Origin: Winogradskya humida | GTDB lineage: Bacteria > Actinomycetota > Actinomycetes > Mycobacteriales > Micromonosporaceae | Length of the DNA: 64,000 nucleotides | Direction of reading: 5' to 3' | Assembly (NCBI RefSeq): GCF_016862215.1 | Contig: NZ_BOMN01000117.1 | Coordinates: forward strand, 29,235 to 93,234 | In this document: positions 33,276-42,568 of the stretch, piece after piece | Layout: each line of letters begins with the position of its first letter | How positions within the stretch are numbered: position 1 is the first letter of the stretch | The notes under the pieces: model-generated | The model's database searches: none | The model's input: the letters and a program-made list of their open reading frames with translations, nothing else | What the model was told of the DNA's origin: nothing | Program-made: the position numbers and the translations under genes

Positions 33276-34748
33276 ATGAGCACCGCCGCGCTCGCCGACG
33301 CCCGTCCGCACCGGCTCAGTGATGCGGCCCTGGCGTCGCTGGGTGCGGGCCGGCCGGACCGCGCCACGGTTGTCGAGCTGAAGAAATCCCAGCTCAGCCG
33401 CAATCTTCTACTGCTGCACGAGATCGCCGCGGTGGTCGGCCCGGGACCGCTGACCGAGCTGGCCGAGGCCGAACGCGCCAACCCCACCCGGGTCCGCGAA
33501 CTCATCGCCCGCCCGCTGTTCGGCGTGTGGGCAGCCGGCTGCCTCCGCGCACTCCAAGCAGGCAAAAATCCGGAGATATCACACCTGAGCGCCCTCGCAC
33601 GAGCGGCTCGCCTTCCTCGTCAGCAACCCGATAAAAGCCAACAACCCAATAAAAGCCTCAAAGCAACCCATAACGGCCAATCCATCACCGTACGCCTGGA
33701 CGACAGCGATCCCCTCCGCGCACACCTCGGCTTGCGCCCCGCCCCACCCCTCGACCCCGCGCAACACGCCCGCTGGCAGCGCACCTTCACCGAAGCGTGG
33801 CGACTCCTGGTGACCAGCGTGCCCGCCGACGCAGAGGTCCTCGCCGCCGTGCTGGACTGCGTCGTCCCGGTGCTGCCCGACCCCGCAGCCCGCGGCATCA
33901 GCGCCACCTCCGCCGACGCCTTCGGGGCGGTGGCCATCTCCGAACCGGCCGACGCCACCGCGCTCGCCGTAGGGCTGCTGCACGAGACCCAGCACAGCAT
34001 CCTGAACGCGGTCCAGTACCTCTTCGACCTCCTCGAAAAGCCGGCAACGCTCGGTTACTCCCCCTGGCGTGACGATCCGCGACCGGCTTCAGGAATCCTG
34101 CACGGTGCGTACGCGTATCTCACCGTCACCCGGTTCTGGCGCACGCAGAGCACCGACCCGCTGGCCCAGACCGATCCGCTGGCCCAGTTCGAGTTCGCGC
34201 GGTGGCGGGCAGCGGTCAGCGACGCGGCGGGCAAGCTGCGGGACCTGACCCCGGCCGGCGCGCGGTTCATCGAGGCGATGAGCGCCGAGGTGCGCCCCTG
34301 GCTCGACGAACCGGTGGATCCCGGGGTGCTGCGGCTGGCCGAGAGCGCGAACAGGGACCACTACCTGCGCTGGCGGCTGCGCAACCGCCACGTCGACCCG
34401 GCCGGCGCGCGGGAACTGCGGCGGGCATGGCGCGCGGGAGAGGCGAGGCCGGACGTCACGTCCGAGCTGCGACCGGCACCGAAACGGGCCCTGGAGGCGA
34501 GCGCCCGCCTCGACCTGACCCACCGGTTCCTCCGCGGCGACCCGCTGACCGGGCCGAGGGGCGAGCCCCTGACCGGGTCGGACGGCGATGTCGCGTACGT
34601 GCGGGGGGACGTGGCTGCTGCGCTCCGGGCGTACACGGATGATGGGGTGGGGTTGATCCTGGCCGGGGGTTTTGATGTGGCCCCGGAGCTCGCGGCGGTC
34701 CTCAGTGACGAGCCCGACAGGCTCGCGATCCTGGGGTGGCTTTCCTAA
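33276..34748 (+). CDS. HEXXH motif (aKG-HExxH type) putative peptide beta-hydroxylase
   Basis: A 490-residue protein from ATG 33276. 'LSRNLLLLHEIAAVVG' near the start and the metal motif HETQH (His236-His240), with a third ligand candidate His276 in 'LHGAYAYLTV', match the HEXXH domain (TIGR04267 type) that accompanies FxSxx and related RiPP peptides, either fused to FxsB or stand-alone. Members have been linked to 2-oxoglutarate-dependent peptide hydroxylation. Position right after the precursor makes that peptide the likely substrate. No radical SAM domain is present in this protein. Confidence 0.8.
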   Translation: MSTAALADARPHRLSDAALASLGAGRPDRATVVELKKSQLSRNLLLLHEIAAVVGPGPLTELAEAERANPTRVRELIARPLFGVWAAGCLRALQAGKNPEISHLSALARAARLPRQQPDKSQQPNKSLKATHNGQSITVRLDDSDPLRAHLGLRPAPPLDPAQHARWQRTFTEAWRLLVTSVPADAEVLAAVLDCVVPVLPDPAARGISATSADAFGAVAISEPADATALAVGLLHETQHSILNAVQYLFDLLEKPATLGYSPWRDDPRPASGILHGAYAYLTVTRFWRTQSTDPLAQTDPLAQFEFARWRAAVSDAAGKLRDLTPAGARFIEAMSAEVRPWLDEPVDPGVLRLAESANRDHYLRWRLRNRHVDPAGARELRRAWRAGEARPDVTSELRPAPKRALEASARLDLTHRFLRGDPLTGPRGEPLTGSDGDVAYVRGDVAAALRAYTDDGVGLILAGGFDVAPELAAVLSDEPDRLAILGWLS

Positions 34749-34794
34749 GGTCCGGCACCGGCGGGTCGATGTTGGCACCCGTTGGAGGTGAGGC

Positions 34795-36480
34795 ATGAGC
34801 CGGAGCGGTGCCATGGATCAGGTACGTCGCTGTGTCGACGTGACCATGATCTTCACTTCGCTGCTGCTGCTGTCGTGGCCTGCGATCTTCGAGGACGTGG
34901 TCGCCGGGACATCGGGTGCGCGAGGTCTGATCATCGGCGTGGCCACCGTGGTGGTGCTCGGCATCGGCGTGATCATCCTCGCGCGGCGCTGGCCGATGCT
35001 CGGCTACGCCCCCGCCGCGTCCGCCGTGATCATGGCGGGCTTCTGGTTCGGCCGGCACGGTTCGATCAGCCCCGCGCTGACCTGGCTCACCATCGCCGTC
35101 GCCGCGGTCATCCTGATCCGCCAGTTTCTCGGCCAGCGCACCAACGACGGCCTGGTCCGGGACCTGACCCGGCAGCGGGCACAGCTCGCGCGGCAGGCGT
35201 TCCGGGACCCGCTCACCGAGCTCGGCAACCGCAAGCTCTTCATGGACCACGCGACCGACGCCCTCGCGGACGCCGACGACACGATGACCGCCGTGCTCCT
35301 GTTCGACCTGGACGGGTTCAAAGAGGTCAACGACACGTACGGCCACGCCACCGGCGACGAGATGCTGCGTACGGCGGCCGAGCGGCTCAACGCGAACGTC
35401 CGCGGCAACGACACCGTCTCCCGCCTCGGCGGCGACGAGTTCATCGTGCTGCTCCCCCGGCTGACCGACGACACGATCGCGGACACCGTGGCGAACCGGA
35501 TCCTGCGCGACCTCGCCCAGCCCCTGGTGATCGGCGAGACCGTGCTGACGATCCCGGCCAGCGGCGGCATCGCGATCACCCGCGGCAGCGGCATGCTCCT
35601 CGACGACCTCATGCGCGAGGCCGACCTGGCTCTCTACCAGGCGAAGGCCGACGGCAAGGGGGTGGCGCGGCGCTTCGACCCGGCCCAGTTCGCCGAGGCG
35701 GAGGCTCGCCGGCGCGAGGAGAACGACCTGCGCCGCGCCCTGGACGCGGGCGAGTTCGAGGTCCACTACCAACCCATCGTGCACCTCAACGGCGAGCGTA
35801 CGGTCGGCGTCGAGGCCCTCGTTCGCTGGAACCACCCCGAGCGGGGCCTGCTGCCACCGGCGGCGTTCCTGGATCTGGCCGAGTCGCTGGGTCTGCTGCC
35901 CCGGCTCGGCGGCTGGGTCCTCGAACAGGCGTGCCGGCAGGCGGCGATCTGGCAGGCGCAGGAGCCGGGCTTCGAGCTCAACGTCAACCTGTCGGCCAGC
36001 CAGCTCGGCAACCCGGACCTGATCGACGAGGTCCGCGACATCCTGGACCGCACCGGTCTGCCGCCGTCGCTGCTGGTCCTGGAGCTGACCGAGTCGGTCG
36101 CGCTGGTCGACCTGATCGAGTCGGCGCGGGTCCTGGGCGCCCTGAAGAGCCTCGGGGTGCGGATCGCGCTCGACGACTTCGGCACCGGCTTCTCGTCGCT
36201 GAGCCACCTCGGCGCGCTCCCGGTCGACGTCGTGAAGATCGACAAGTCGTTCGTCCAGGCCATGCAGGAGAGCAACGGCGCGTCGGTGGCCGAGGCCGTG
36301 CTGCAGATCGCGCGTACGTTCAACCTGGCCCCGGTCGCCGAGGGCGTCGAGGACGCGGAGCAGGCATCACGGCTGCGCGAGCTGAACTGCGCCCAGGCCC
36401 AGGGCTACCACTTCGCCAAGCCGATGCCGGCCGGCGACCTCACCGCCCTGCTGCACCGCCAGTCCGCACTCTCCAACTAG
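34795..36480 (+). CDS. Membrane GGDEF-EAL cyclic-di-GMP turnover enzyme
   Basis: A 561-residue protein with several N-terminal membrane helices (about 15-110), then a GGDEF domain with intact GGDEF at 212-216 and an RxxD inhibitory site (RGND, 203-206), then an EAL domain with EAL at 340-342, 'NVNLSAS', 'LELTES', 'DDFGTG', 'VKIDKSF' and 'EGVED'. Both synthesis and hydrolysis look possible. GGAGGTGAGG precedes the ATG. It is 46 bp downstream of the hydroxylase gene and ends at a strong bidirectional hairpin. Confidence 0.94.
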   Translation: MSRSGAMDQVRRCVDVTMIFTSLLLLSWPAIFEDVVAGTSGARGLIIGVATVVVLGIGVIILARRWPMLGYAPAASAVIMAGFWFGRHGSISPALTWLTIAVAAVILIRQFLGQRTNDGLVRDLTRQRAQLARQAFRDPLTELGNRKLFMDHATDALADADDTMTAVLLFDLDGFKEVNDTYGHATGDEMLRTAAERLNANVRGNDTVSRLGGDEFIVLLPRLTDDTIADTVANRILRDLAQPLVIGETVLTIPASGGIAITRGSGMLLDDLMREADLALYQAKADGKGVARRFDPAQFAEAEARRREENDLRRALDAGEFEVHYQPIVHLNGERTVGVEALVRWNHPERGLLPPAAFLDLAESLGLLPRLGGWVLEQACRQAAIWQAQEPGFELNVNLSASQLGNPDLIDEVRDILDRTGLPPSLLVLELTESVALVDLIESARVLGALKSLGVRIALDDFGTGFSSLSHLGALPVDVVKIDKSFVQAMQESNGASVAEAVLQIARTFNLAPVAEGVEDAEQASRLRELNCAQAQGYHFAKPMPAGDLTALLHRQSALSN

Positions 36481-36490
36481 AACCAGATCC

Positions 36491-36532
36491 TGCGGCGGGT
36501 CGCCGGTTCACCAGGCCCGGCGACCCACCGCA
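36491..36532. terminator. Bidirectional terminator between convergent genes
   Basis: Arms TGCGGCGGGTCGCCGG (36491-36506) and CCGGCGACCCACCGCA (36517-36532) pair almost perfectly (one mismatch) across a 10-nt loop, between the GGDEF-EAL and FG-GAP genes. Confidence 0.8.
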
Positions 36533-36539
36533 GGGGGTC

Positions 36540-37409
36540 TCACCAGCCGTTGCCGATCTGCACCCGGCCGGCCGCGCTGTAGCCGCGCTTCGACTCACCG
36601 AGGTAGACCCACAGCCGCCCGGTGCTGTCGCGGGTCACGATGTCCTGGCGGTGGTCGGCGTCCCAGTCGGCGATGTCCGCGAACGTGTAGGGGTTCCAGC
36701 CGTTGCCGATCTGGACCCTCGGCGCGGAGCTGTACCCGCGCTTCGACTGTCCCGGGTAGAGCCACACCAGTCCGGCGCTGTCCCGCGCCACGACGTCGGG
36801 GTGGTGGTCGGCGTCCCAGTCGGCCACGTCGGCGAAGACGTACGGACCCCAGCCGTTACCGATCTGCACGGGCGTTGCCGCACTGTAGCCCCGCCGCGAC
36901 TGACCCGGGTAGAGCCAGAGTCGTCCCGATCCGTCCCGCGCGACGATGTCCTGATGACCGTCGCTGTCCCAGTCCTCGATCCCGGCGAACGTGAACGGGC
37001 TCCAGCCGTTGCCGATCTGGACCCGCGCCGCTGAGCTGTATCCACGCTTCGACTGCCCCGGATACAGCCACACCAGACCCGAGCCGTCCCGGGCCACGAT
37101 GTCCTGGCTGCCGTCCCGGTCCCAGTCCGCTATGCCCGCGACCGTGTAACCGTTCCAGCCGTTGCCGATCTGCACCCGCGCGGCCGAGCTGTAGCCCCGT
37201 TTCGACTGCCCCGGGTACAGCCACAGCCGGCCGCTGGTGTCCCGGGCGACAATGTCCTGGTGACCGTCGGCATCCCAGTCCGCGACCCCCGCGAAGCTGT
37301 AACCCGGCGTGTACGCCGCCGCAGCCGGCGACCCGGCCACCGCGACCCCGCCCGCGGCCACCACGACTGCGGCGACCACCTGCAGGAACTTGCTCGACGT
37401 GCTGTTCAT
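36540..37409 (-). CDS. Secreted FG-GAP/VCBS repeat beta-propeller protein
   Basis: A 289-residue protein. The ATG at 37409 has GGGGGA upstream. A signal peptide (about 1-33, ending 'GSPAAAA') is followed by five nearly identical 51-residue repeats, each containing 'ADWDADGHQDIVARD' (a calcium-binding DxDxDG-type loop), 'GRLWLYPGQS' and 'VQIGNGW'. At the DNA level the unit is 153 bp. Such repeats form lectin-like or adhesive propellers; five blades is fewer than usual, and the repeats are similar enough to suggest recent duplication. Exported, function unknown. Confidence 0.85.
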   Translation of the reverse strand: MNSTSSKFLQVVAAVVVAAGGVAVAGSPAAAAYTPGYSFAGVADWDADGHQDIVARDTSGRLWLYPGQSKRGYSSAARVQIGNGWNGYTVAGIADWDRDGSQDIVARDGSGLVWLYPGQSKRGYSSAARVQIGNGWSPFTFAGIEDWDSDGHQDIVARDGSGRLWLYPGQSRRGYSAATPVQIGNGWGPYVFADVADWDADHHPDVVARDSAGLVWLYPGQSKRGYSSAPRVQIGNGWNPYTFADIADWDADHRQDIVTRDSTGRLWVYLGESKRGYSAAGRVQIGNGW

Positions 37410-37535
37410 GACCATTCCCCCGTTGTCGTCCTTCGCCACGGAAAGCGGCGCTGACGTTCACCGAGAGTAGGGATCGCGGGGTGAAATCCCCGTCAAGTGT
37501 CAGGTTCCAGTCAAATCGGACTTTTCTGAGCGCTT

Positions 37536-39959
37536 CTACAGCGGAGGCAGCTCGATCTCTGTCTCCAGACGCCGCCCGGCCAGGGCGCGCTCCGGCACCG
37601 GGTGCCCGTCGCCGTACACCTTCGCCAGCTCTTCGATCGCAGCCTGCATCGACGACTCGTCACCGTCGTCCAGCGCCACGTTGAACGCGCACGCGAGCGT
37701 GTCCGGGTGGTCGGCGCCGCGCAGGCTCCGCGACCGGTTCAGCGTGTCCAGCGCGATCTCCCGGGCCGGCTGCGCCTCCCCCACCGCGATCAGGTCGGCG
37801 GCGAACCCGTTGGCGCAGCTGAGCGTGAACGGATGGTCCCGGCCCACGCTGCGCCGCAGCCCGCGCAGCGCCTCGTCGTCGATCGTCCGGGCCTCCGCGA
37901 ACCGGCCGATGGCACGCACGACCCCGGCCAGGTCACACGCCGCGGCCAGGGTGAACGGGTGCTCGTCGCCGAGCACGGCGTGATAGCGCGCCACCGCGCG
38001 TTCCAGCAGCCGGTGCGCCTCGTCGTAGTCGCCGGCGTCGCGGGCACAGTTGGCCAGCGACACCACCGCTGCCAGCGTGTCCACGCTCAGGTCGCCGAAC
38101 TTCTGCCGGTAGAGCTCCACATTGACCGCCGCCCGTTCCCGCGCGTCGGCCTTCCCGGCGCGGCGGGCCGCCATCGCCGCGAACCGCCCCGCCCACAACG
38201 CCATCGGATGGTCGGCACCGAGCGCGTCGAAGTGCCCGGAACCGGCGAGCAGCGCCGACGCGCCCGCATAGTCGCCCAGCCCGAACAGGTCGAACGCGAG
38301 CCCCGCACGCGACGACAGCGTCTCCGGATGCCCCTCGACAAAAATCATCTGCCGTTGCCGCAGCACCTGCTCGTCCAGCGCCCGGGCACCCCGGAAGTCG
38401 CCGAGCAGGCGCAGGTCTGCGGCGAGGTTGTTGGCGCAGCGCAGCGCCGTCGGGAAACTCTCGCCGAACAGCCGCCGGTAGCGCACGAGGTTGTCCGCGT
38501 CGAGCTGCCGGGCCTGATTGAAATGACCCTGCATCCGCAGGTCGGCGCCGACGCTGTTCGCGGTGGCGAGCGTGGTCTCGTCGTCGCCGCCGAGCACGTC
38601 ACGCTGGGAGCGCAGGGTCTGGGCGTTCAGTCCACGGGCCTCCGCCGTGCGGCCCACGGCGCGCAGCGCGTTCGCGAGGTGGAACGACACCAGCATGGTC
38701 TGCTCGTCGGTCTCGCCGAGGCTGTCGGTCCAGCGCGCCACCGCCTGCGCGGCCAGGTCGCGGCTGGAGTCGTAGTCGCCGCGGGCGTAGAGGAAGCGCA
38801 CGCAGTTGATGACCAGCTGACGGATCTCCTCCACGTCACCGCCGAGCGCATCGGAGTGGACCAGGTGCGGGACGATGGCCGCGTACCTCGGCCAGTGCGC
38901 GGGGTTGTCCGGGTCACCGGGGTCGGCGGCGGCGAGCATGGCCCGCACGGTGCGCAGCATCGCGGCATGCCGCTCCGACGTGAGCTGCTGGCCGAGCATG
39001 CCCCGGACCAGCGGATGCACGATCAGGCCGGCGCCGGGCGGGTCGAGGTCGGCCAGCCCGTAGCGCCCGATCAGCCGGATCGCGGCCTTGAGCCGCCGCT
39101 CGATGCGCAACGTCCGGGCCAGCTCCGGCGAGGCCAGCCCGCGGGCGGCCCAGAGCAGCTCCCACGACACCGGGGCACTGGCCAGGAACGCGCTGAGCTG
39201 CAACAACTCGAAGGCAGCCGGGGACGCCTCGGCAAGCGCGTCCGCGGCCAGGCCCCACGCCACCCGGATCGGGGTGGGGAACGCCAGCTCGGCGGCGCGC
39301 TCGTCGTAACGGCGCAGATATTCGTCGATGCTCCACCCGGTCGCGGCCCGCACCGCGGCGGCCTGGTCGAGCGCCATCGGCACGTCGTCGAGGTGCACGG
39401 CGAGCCGCTCGGCATCGGCCGCCACCAGCTCGGGGGCACGGCGGCGCAGGAAATCCACGCTGTCCGTACGGTCGAAAACGGGCACCGGCATCGCCTGGGC
39501 GACCTCCGAGGTCCACCGCGGATTGCGCGAGGTGACCAGCACATGCCCGGCGCCGCTCGGCAGATAGGGCTTGATGTCCTCGGGCCGGTTGGCATTCTCG
39601 AAAACGACCAGCCAGTTGCGGAACGGCTCACCCCGGCTCAACGCGTCACGCACCGCGCCCAGCGTGCGGTTGATGTCACGCGCCTCGGGCAGCTTCAATT
39701 CCTGGGCGAGCCCGACCAGCGCGGCCCGCATCCCGGCGGTCTGCTCGGCGGGAATCCACCACACCAGGTCATAGGTGTCGGCGTAACGGTAGGCGTATTC
39801 CACGGCCAACTGGGTACGTCCCGTACCACCGAGCTGGTGATCGGCGGAAGGCAGCAACACCACCGGTCCGTTGCCGAGCAGTCCGCGCATATGGGCGAGC
39901 AATTCCTCTCGCCCCACGAACCGCGGATTACGCGGCGGCAGGCCACCCCGGATCGGCAC
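37536..39959 (-). CDS. fxsT: FxSxx-COOH system tetratricopeptide repeat protein
   Basis: An 807-residue protein: 'RNPRFVGREELLAHMRGLL' then an NB-ARC-type ATPase region (about 20-300) and TPR repeats (about 390-800) of the ANTAR/kinesin-light-chain-like kind ('DYDEAHRLLERAVARYHAVLGDEHPFTL'). This layout is that of FxsT. The P-loop reads 'GGTGRTQLA', with Arg where the Walker lysine is expected, so nucleotide hydrolysis is doubtful. The GTG at 39959 has GGGGAGAG upstream; the long frame to 40535 is antisense to the STAS gene. Together with the precursor at 33032 it marks an FxS locus. Confidence 0.82.
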   Translation of the reverse strand: MPIRGGLPPRNPRFVGREELLAHMRGLLGNGPVVLLPSADHQLGGTGRTQLAVEYAYRYADTYDLVWWIPAEQTAGMRAALVGLAQELKLPEARDINRTLGAVRDALSRGEPFRNWLVVFENANRPEDIKPYLPSGAGHVLVTSRNPRWTSEVAQAMPVPVFDRTDSVDFLRRRAPELVAADAERLAVHLDDVPMALDQAAAVRAATGWSIDEYLRRYDERAAELAFPTPIRVAWGLAADALAEASPAAFELLQLSAFLASAPVSWELLWAARGLASPELARTLRIERRLKAAIRLIGRYGLADLDPPGAGLIVHPLVRGMLGQQLTSERHAAMLRTVRAMLAAADPGDPDNPAHWPRYAAIVPHLVHSDALGGDVEEIRQLVINCVRFLYARGDYDSSRDLAAQAVARWTDSLGETDEQTMLVSFHLANALRAVGRTAEARGLNAQTLRSQRDVLGGDDETTLATANSVGADLRMQGHFNQARQLDADNLVRYRRLFGESFPTALRCANNLAADLRLLGDFRGARALDEQVLRQRQMIFVEGHPETLSSRAGLAFDLFGLGDYAGASALLAGSGHFDALGADHPMALWAGRFAAMAARRAGKADARERAAVNVELYRQKFGDLSVDTLAAVVSLANCARDAGDYDEAHRLLERAVARYHAVLGDEHPFTLAAACDLAGVVRAIGRFAEARTIDDEALRGLRRSVGRDHPFTLSCANGFAADLIAVGEAQPAREIALDTLNRSRSLRGADHPDTLACAFNVALDDGDESSMQAAIEELAKVYGDGHPVPERALAGRRLETEIELPPL

Positions 39960-40082
39960 GCCGCTCTCCCCTGATAGTGACTGGTCCGCCGGATAGTGAC
40001 CGGCCCGGTTACTGTCATGCTCGCGATTACCGTACGTGGAACCATCGCCACTGCGGAAGTTCGTCCCAACGGAAGGCGCCCG

Positions 40083-40400
40083 GTGACCGAGGAACCAGTG
40101 ACGAGTCTGGACCGTCAAGCCGACGTGGCAACGGTCGCACTGCACGGCGAGGTCGACGTGCTCAACGTGGACCAGGTGCGAGTTGCGCTGGTGGAGGCCC
40201 TGGAGACCCGGCCCCGCTCGGTCGTGGTCGACCTCGCCGACCTGTCCTTCATCGACTCGACCGGGCTCGGCGCGATTATTTTCGGATTTCAGCGCGCCCG
40301 CGACGAGGGGATCGGCTTCCAGCTCGCCCATCCGAGCCGTGGCGTACATCAGATTCTCGTCCTGAGCGGGTTGCTCGAGGTCGTGGAAGTCAAAGAATAA
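40083..40400 (+). CDS. STAS domain anti-sigma-factor antagonist
   Basis: About 105 residues from GTG at 40083 (GGAAGG upstream). 'LHGEVDVLNVDQVRVAL' and 'DLADLSFIDSTGLGAII' are typical of anti-anti-sigma factors, with Ser59 in DSTGL as the phosphorylation site. Such proteins release sigma factors by binding anti-sigma kinases when unphosphorylated. No kinase or sigma gene is adjacent; a SpoIIE-type phosphatase is encoded at 26696-28489. An upstream ATG at 40017 is possible. Divergent from fxsT. Confidence 0.9.
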   Translation: MTEEPVTSLDRQADVATVALHGEVDVLNVDQVRVALVEALETRPRSVVVDLADLSFIDSTGLGAIIFGFQRARDEGIGFQLAHPSRGVHQILVLSGLLEVVEVKE

Positions 40401-40570
40401 AAAGTAGAAGCACAAGCAGATGTCGTGCCTGGGTGCATGGTGCTGACCGCAACTCCCGTCGAGGCCGGGCTCGACCGGTTGCTCCGCCGTCTGATAGTCC
40501 AGGCTTGGGTAGCAACACAGACGCTGACGCGTCAAGGCAACCGGCCGAGCCCTTCATTCTGCGTGAGTGG

Positions 40571-41101
40571 TCAGCCTGTAAAGACAAACTCCCGGGCCGG
40601 TACCGCCGCCGATGTCGCGAAGAGGCGGTTGACCGAGGCGATTTCGGTGGAGTTCGGGTTCGGGTTGGTGCAGGAGACCGGGGCGCTGCTGCCGGACATC
40701 AGATCGGTGCACAATCCGGTGCGGCGGTCCGGGAGCCCGAGAATGTGACCGAACTCGTGGGCGGCGATACGCGGCTTGTAGTAACCGTCGTTGACGGCTT
40801 CCCGGCCCATGTACCAGTAGCCGTTGCCGAGCGAGGACGTATAGGTGCGGGGCCAGCCATTGTCGGCGTACACGCGGATATTGGGGGTGCGCCCGGCCGG
40901 CACCGGCAGGAGCTGGACGGTGGTCACCCGGCTGTTCCAGATCTGCGCACCCTGATTGACCACCGCGACGAATTCCTGCGCCTGGCTCGCGTCGTAATAG
41001 AGGATGCGCGCCGCCGCAGCCGCCGGTTCAGCACTGACGACCTGCACCCCGGCCAGCGCCAGCGCCGCTACCAGCGCCGCGGCGAATCTCCTGAGCACCA
41101 T
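40571..41101 (-). CDS. Secreted snapalysin-type zinc metalloprotease
   Basis: A 176-residue preproprotein from ATG 41101 with GGGAGG upstream. Residues 1-30 are a signal peptide ending 'AEPAAAAA'. The mature part begins 'RILYYDASQAQEF', typical of snapalysins (M7), and carries the metzincin-like motif HEFGHILGLPD with the aspartate characteristic of this family. It is a small extracellular protease. The LysR regulator found beside snapalysin genes in Streptomyces is absent here. The 170 bp between it and the STAS gene hold no clear feature. Confidence 0.9.
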   Translation of the reverse strand: MVLRRFAAALVAALALAGVQVVSAEPAAAAARILYYDASQAQEFVAVVNQGAQIWNSRVTTVQLLPVPAGRTPNIRVYADNGWPRTYTSSLGNGYWYMGREAVNDGYYKPRIAAHEFGHILGLPDRRTGLCTDLMSGSSAPVSCTNPNPNSTEIASVNRLFATSAAVPAREFVFTG

Positions 41102-41162
41102 GGTGGGACCTCCCTTAGTCGGTCCCACCACCGTGTCACTCATTGAACTCTATCTATACATA

Positions 41163-42518
41163 TCAGCTACGTGATACCGGCTCTTCCGCCGTCGGCGTCG
41201 CGGCGGGGAAGGCGAGGCCGATGCCCGGTCCAGCGGGCCCCTCGCGGCCCAGGCGGCGCCCGGCGATCAGCATCAGCGACATGAGCGAGGCGAGCAACGC
41301 CAGCGCCCCGGCGCCGTACCAGGCCCAGTCGTAATCGCCGAGCCGGTCGCGGACCAGACCGGCCGCGCTCGCCGCGATGGCCGCCCCGAACTGGTGCGAG
41401 GCGAACACCCAGCCGAAGACGACGGCGCCGCTCGTCCCGAAGTACTCGCGGCACAGCGCGACCGTCGGCGGCACGGTCGCCACCCAGTCCAGCCCGTAGA
41501 AGAGAATGAAGATCACCATGCTGGGGTGTGCGGTCGCGGCGAACAGCGACGGCAGGAACAGCAGCGACAGCCCGCGCAGCGCGTAGTAGCCGCCGAGCAG
41601 CACCCGGCTGTCGACGCGGTCGGTGAGCCAGCCCGACGCGATCGTCCCGGCGATGTCGAACAGCCCGACGAGCGCGAGCAGGCTGGCCGCCGTGGTCTCC
41701 GCCATGCCGTGATCGTGGGCGGCCGGGATGAAGTGCGTACCGACCAGGCCGTTGGTCGTGGCACCGCAGATAGCGAACCCACCCGCCAGCAACCAGAACG
41801 CCCTGGTCCTGGCCGCCTGCCGCAACGCACCCAACGCCGTCCGAACCGCGTTCCCGGGGTTGACCACGGGCAGCGACGCAACGTCATCCGGCCCGGCACC
41901 ATAAGCCGTAGTTCCAAGATCCGTCGGCCGGTCCCGCAGCCGCCACCACACCAGGGGCACCACGGCGAGCGCCGCGGACGCGACCACCAGCGCCGCCGTA
42001 CGCCAACCGTGCTCCCCGGTCAGCCGCGCCAGCAGCGGCAGGAAGATCAGCTGCCCGGTTGCGCCGCCCGCGGTGAGCACCCCGGTGACCAGGCCCCGCC
42101 GGCGCACGAACCAGCGGTTGGCCACGATCGCCACGAAGCCCAGCGCCATCGACCCGGTGCCCAGCCCGACCAGCACCCCCCAGCAGAGGATGAGCTGCCA
42201 GCTGGCCTGCATGAACACGGTCAGGCCACTGCCGAGCGAGACCAGCAGCAGCGCCGCGGCCACCACCCGGCGCATCCCGAACTTCTCCATGAGCGCGGCG
42301 GCGAACGGCGCGGTCAAGCCGTAGAGCAGCAGGTTTACCGAGACCGCCGCGGAAATGGTGCCGAGCGACCAGCCGAACTCGGCGTGCAGCGGCTGCAGGA
42401 ACACCGACGGCGTGGCACGGAAGCCGGCGGCACCGATCAGCGCGATGAACGCCACGGCGGCGACGAGCCAGGCCGGGTGAAGACGTCGAGTAGTCACGTG
42501 ATCAGTCTCGCCAGACAC
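41163..42518 (-). CDS. MFS transporter
   Basis: A 451-residue major facilitator with about 12 hydrophobic helices; the loop between helices 2 and 3 ('MEKFGMRRV') and the repeat 'DRVDSRVLLGG' in the second half fit MFS signatures. The pattern 'FGWSLGTISAAVSVNLLLYGL' resembles the oxalate/formate and monocarboxylate (OFA/MCT-like) branch. A GTG at 42497 is an alternative start. It is divergent from a GlxA-type regulator gene with a short shared control region, so that regulator likely controls export or uptake of its ligand. Confidence 0.9.
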   Translation of the reverse strand: MSGETDHVTTRRLHPAWLVAAVAFIALIGAAGFRATPSVFLQPLHAEFGWSLGTISAAVSVNLLLYGLTAPFAAALMEKFGMRRVVAAALLLVSLGSGLTVFMQASWQLILCWGVLVGLGTGSMALGFVAIVANRWFVRRRGLVTGVLTAGGATGQLIFLPLLARLTGEHGWRTAALVVASAALAVVPLVWWRLRDRPTDLGTTAYGAGPDDVASLPVVNPGNAVRTALGALRQAARTRAFWLLAGGFAICGATTNGLVGTHFIPAAHDHGMAETTAASLLALVGLFDIAGTIASGWLTDRVDSRVLLGGYYALRGLSLLFLPSLFAATAHPSMVIFILFYGLDWVATVPPTVALCREYFGTSGAVVFGWVFASHQFGAAIAASAAGLVRDRLGDYDWAWYGAGALALLASLMSLMLIAGRRLGREGPAGPGIGLAFPAATPTAEEPVSRS

Positions 42519-42568
42519 CGGCCGCCCGGACGAGTGGCCGGGCGGCCATCGTGCGCAAGAATCGGGCC

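Noticed and set aside
32588..33565. 325-codon open frame on the - strand
   Set aside because: Only its last 65 codons have a good start and plausible protein; the rest is antisense to the FxS peptide and hydroxylase genes.
34782..37034. 750-codon open frame on the + strand
   Set aside because: Overlaps the GGDEF-EAL gene in another frame; the translation is Arg/Pro/Gly-rich and motif-free.
37602..39974. 790-codon open frame on the + strand
   Set aside because: Antisense shadow of fxsT; Arg/Gly/Val-rich without domains, while the minus strand gives clear NB-ARC and TPR motifs.
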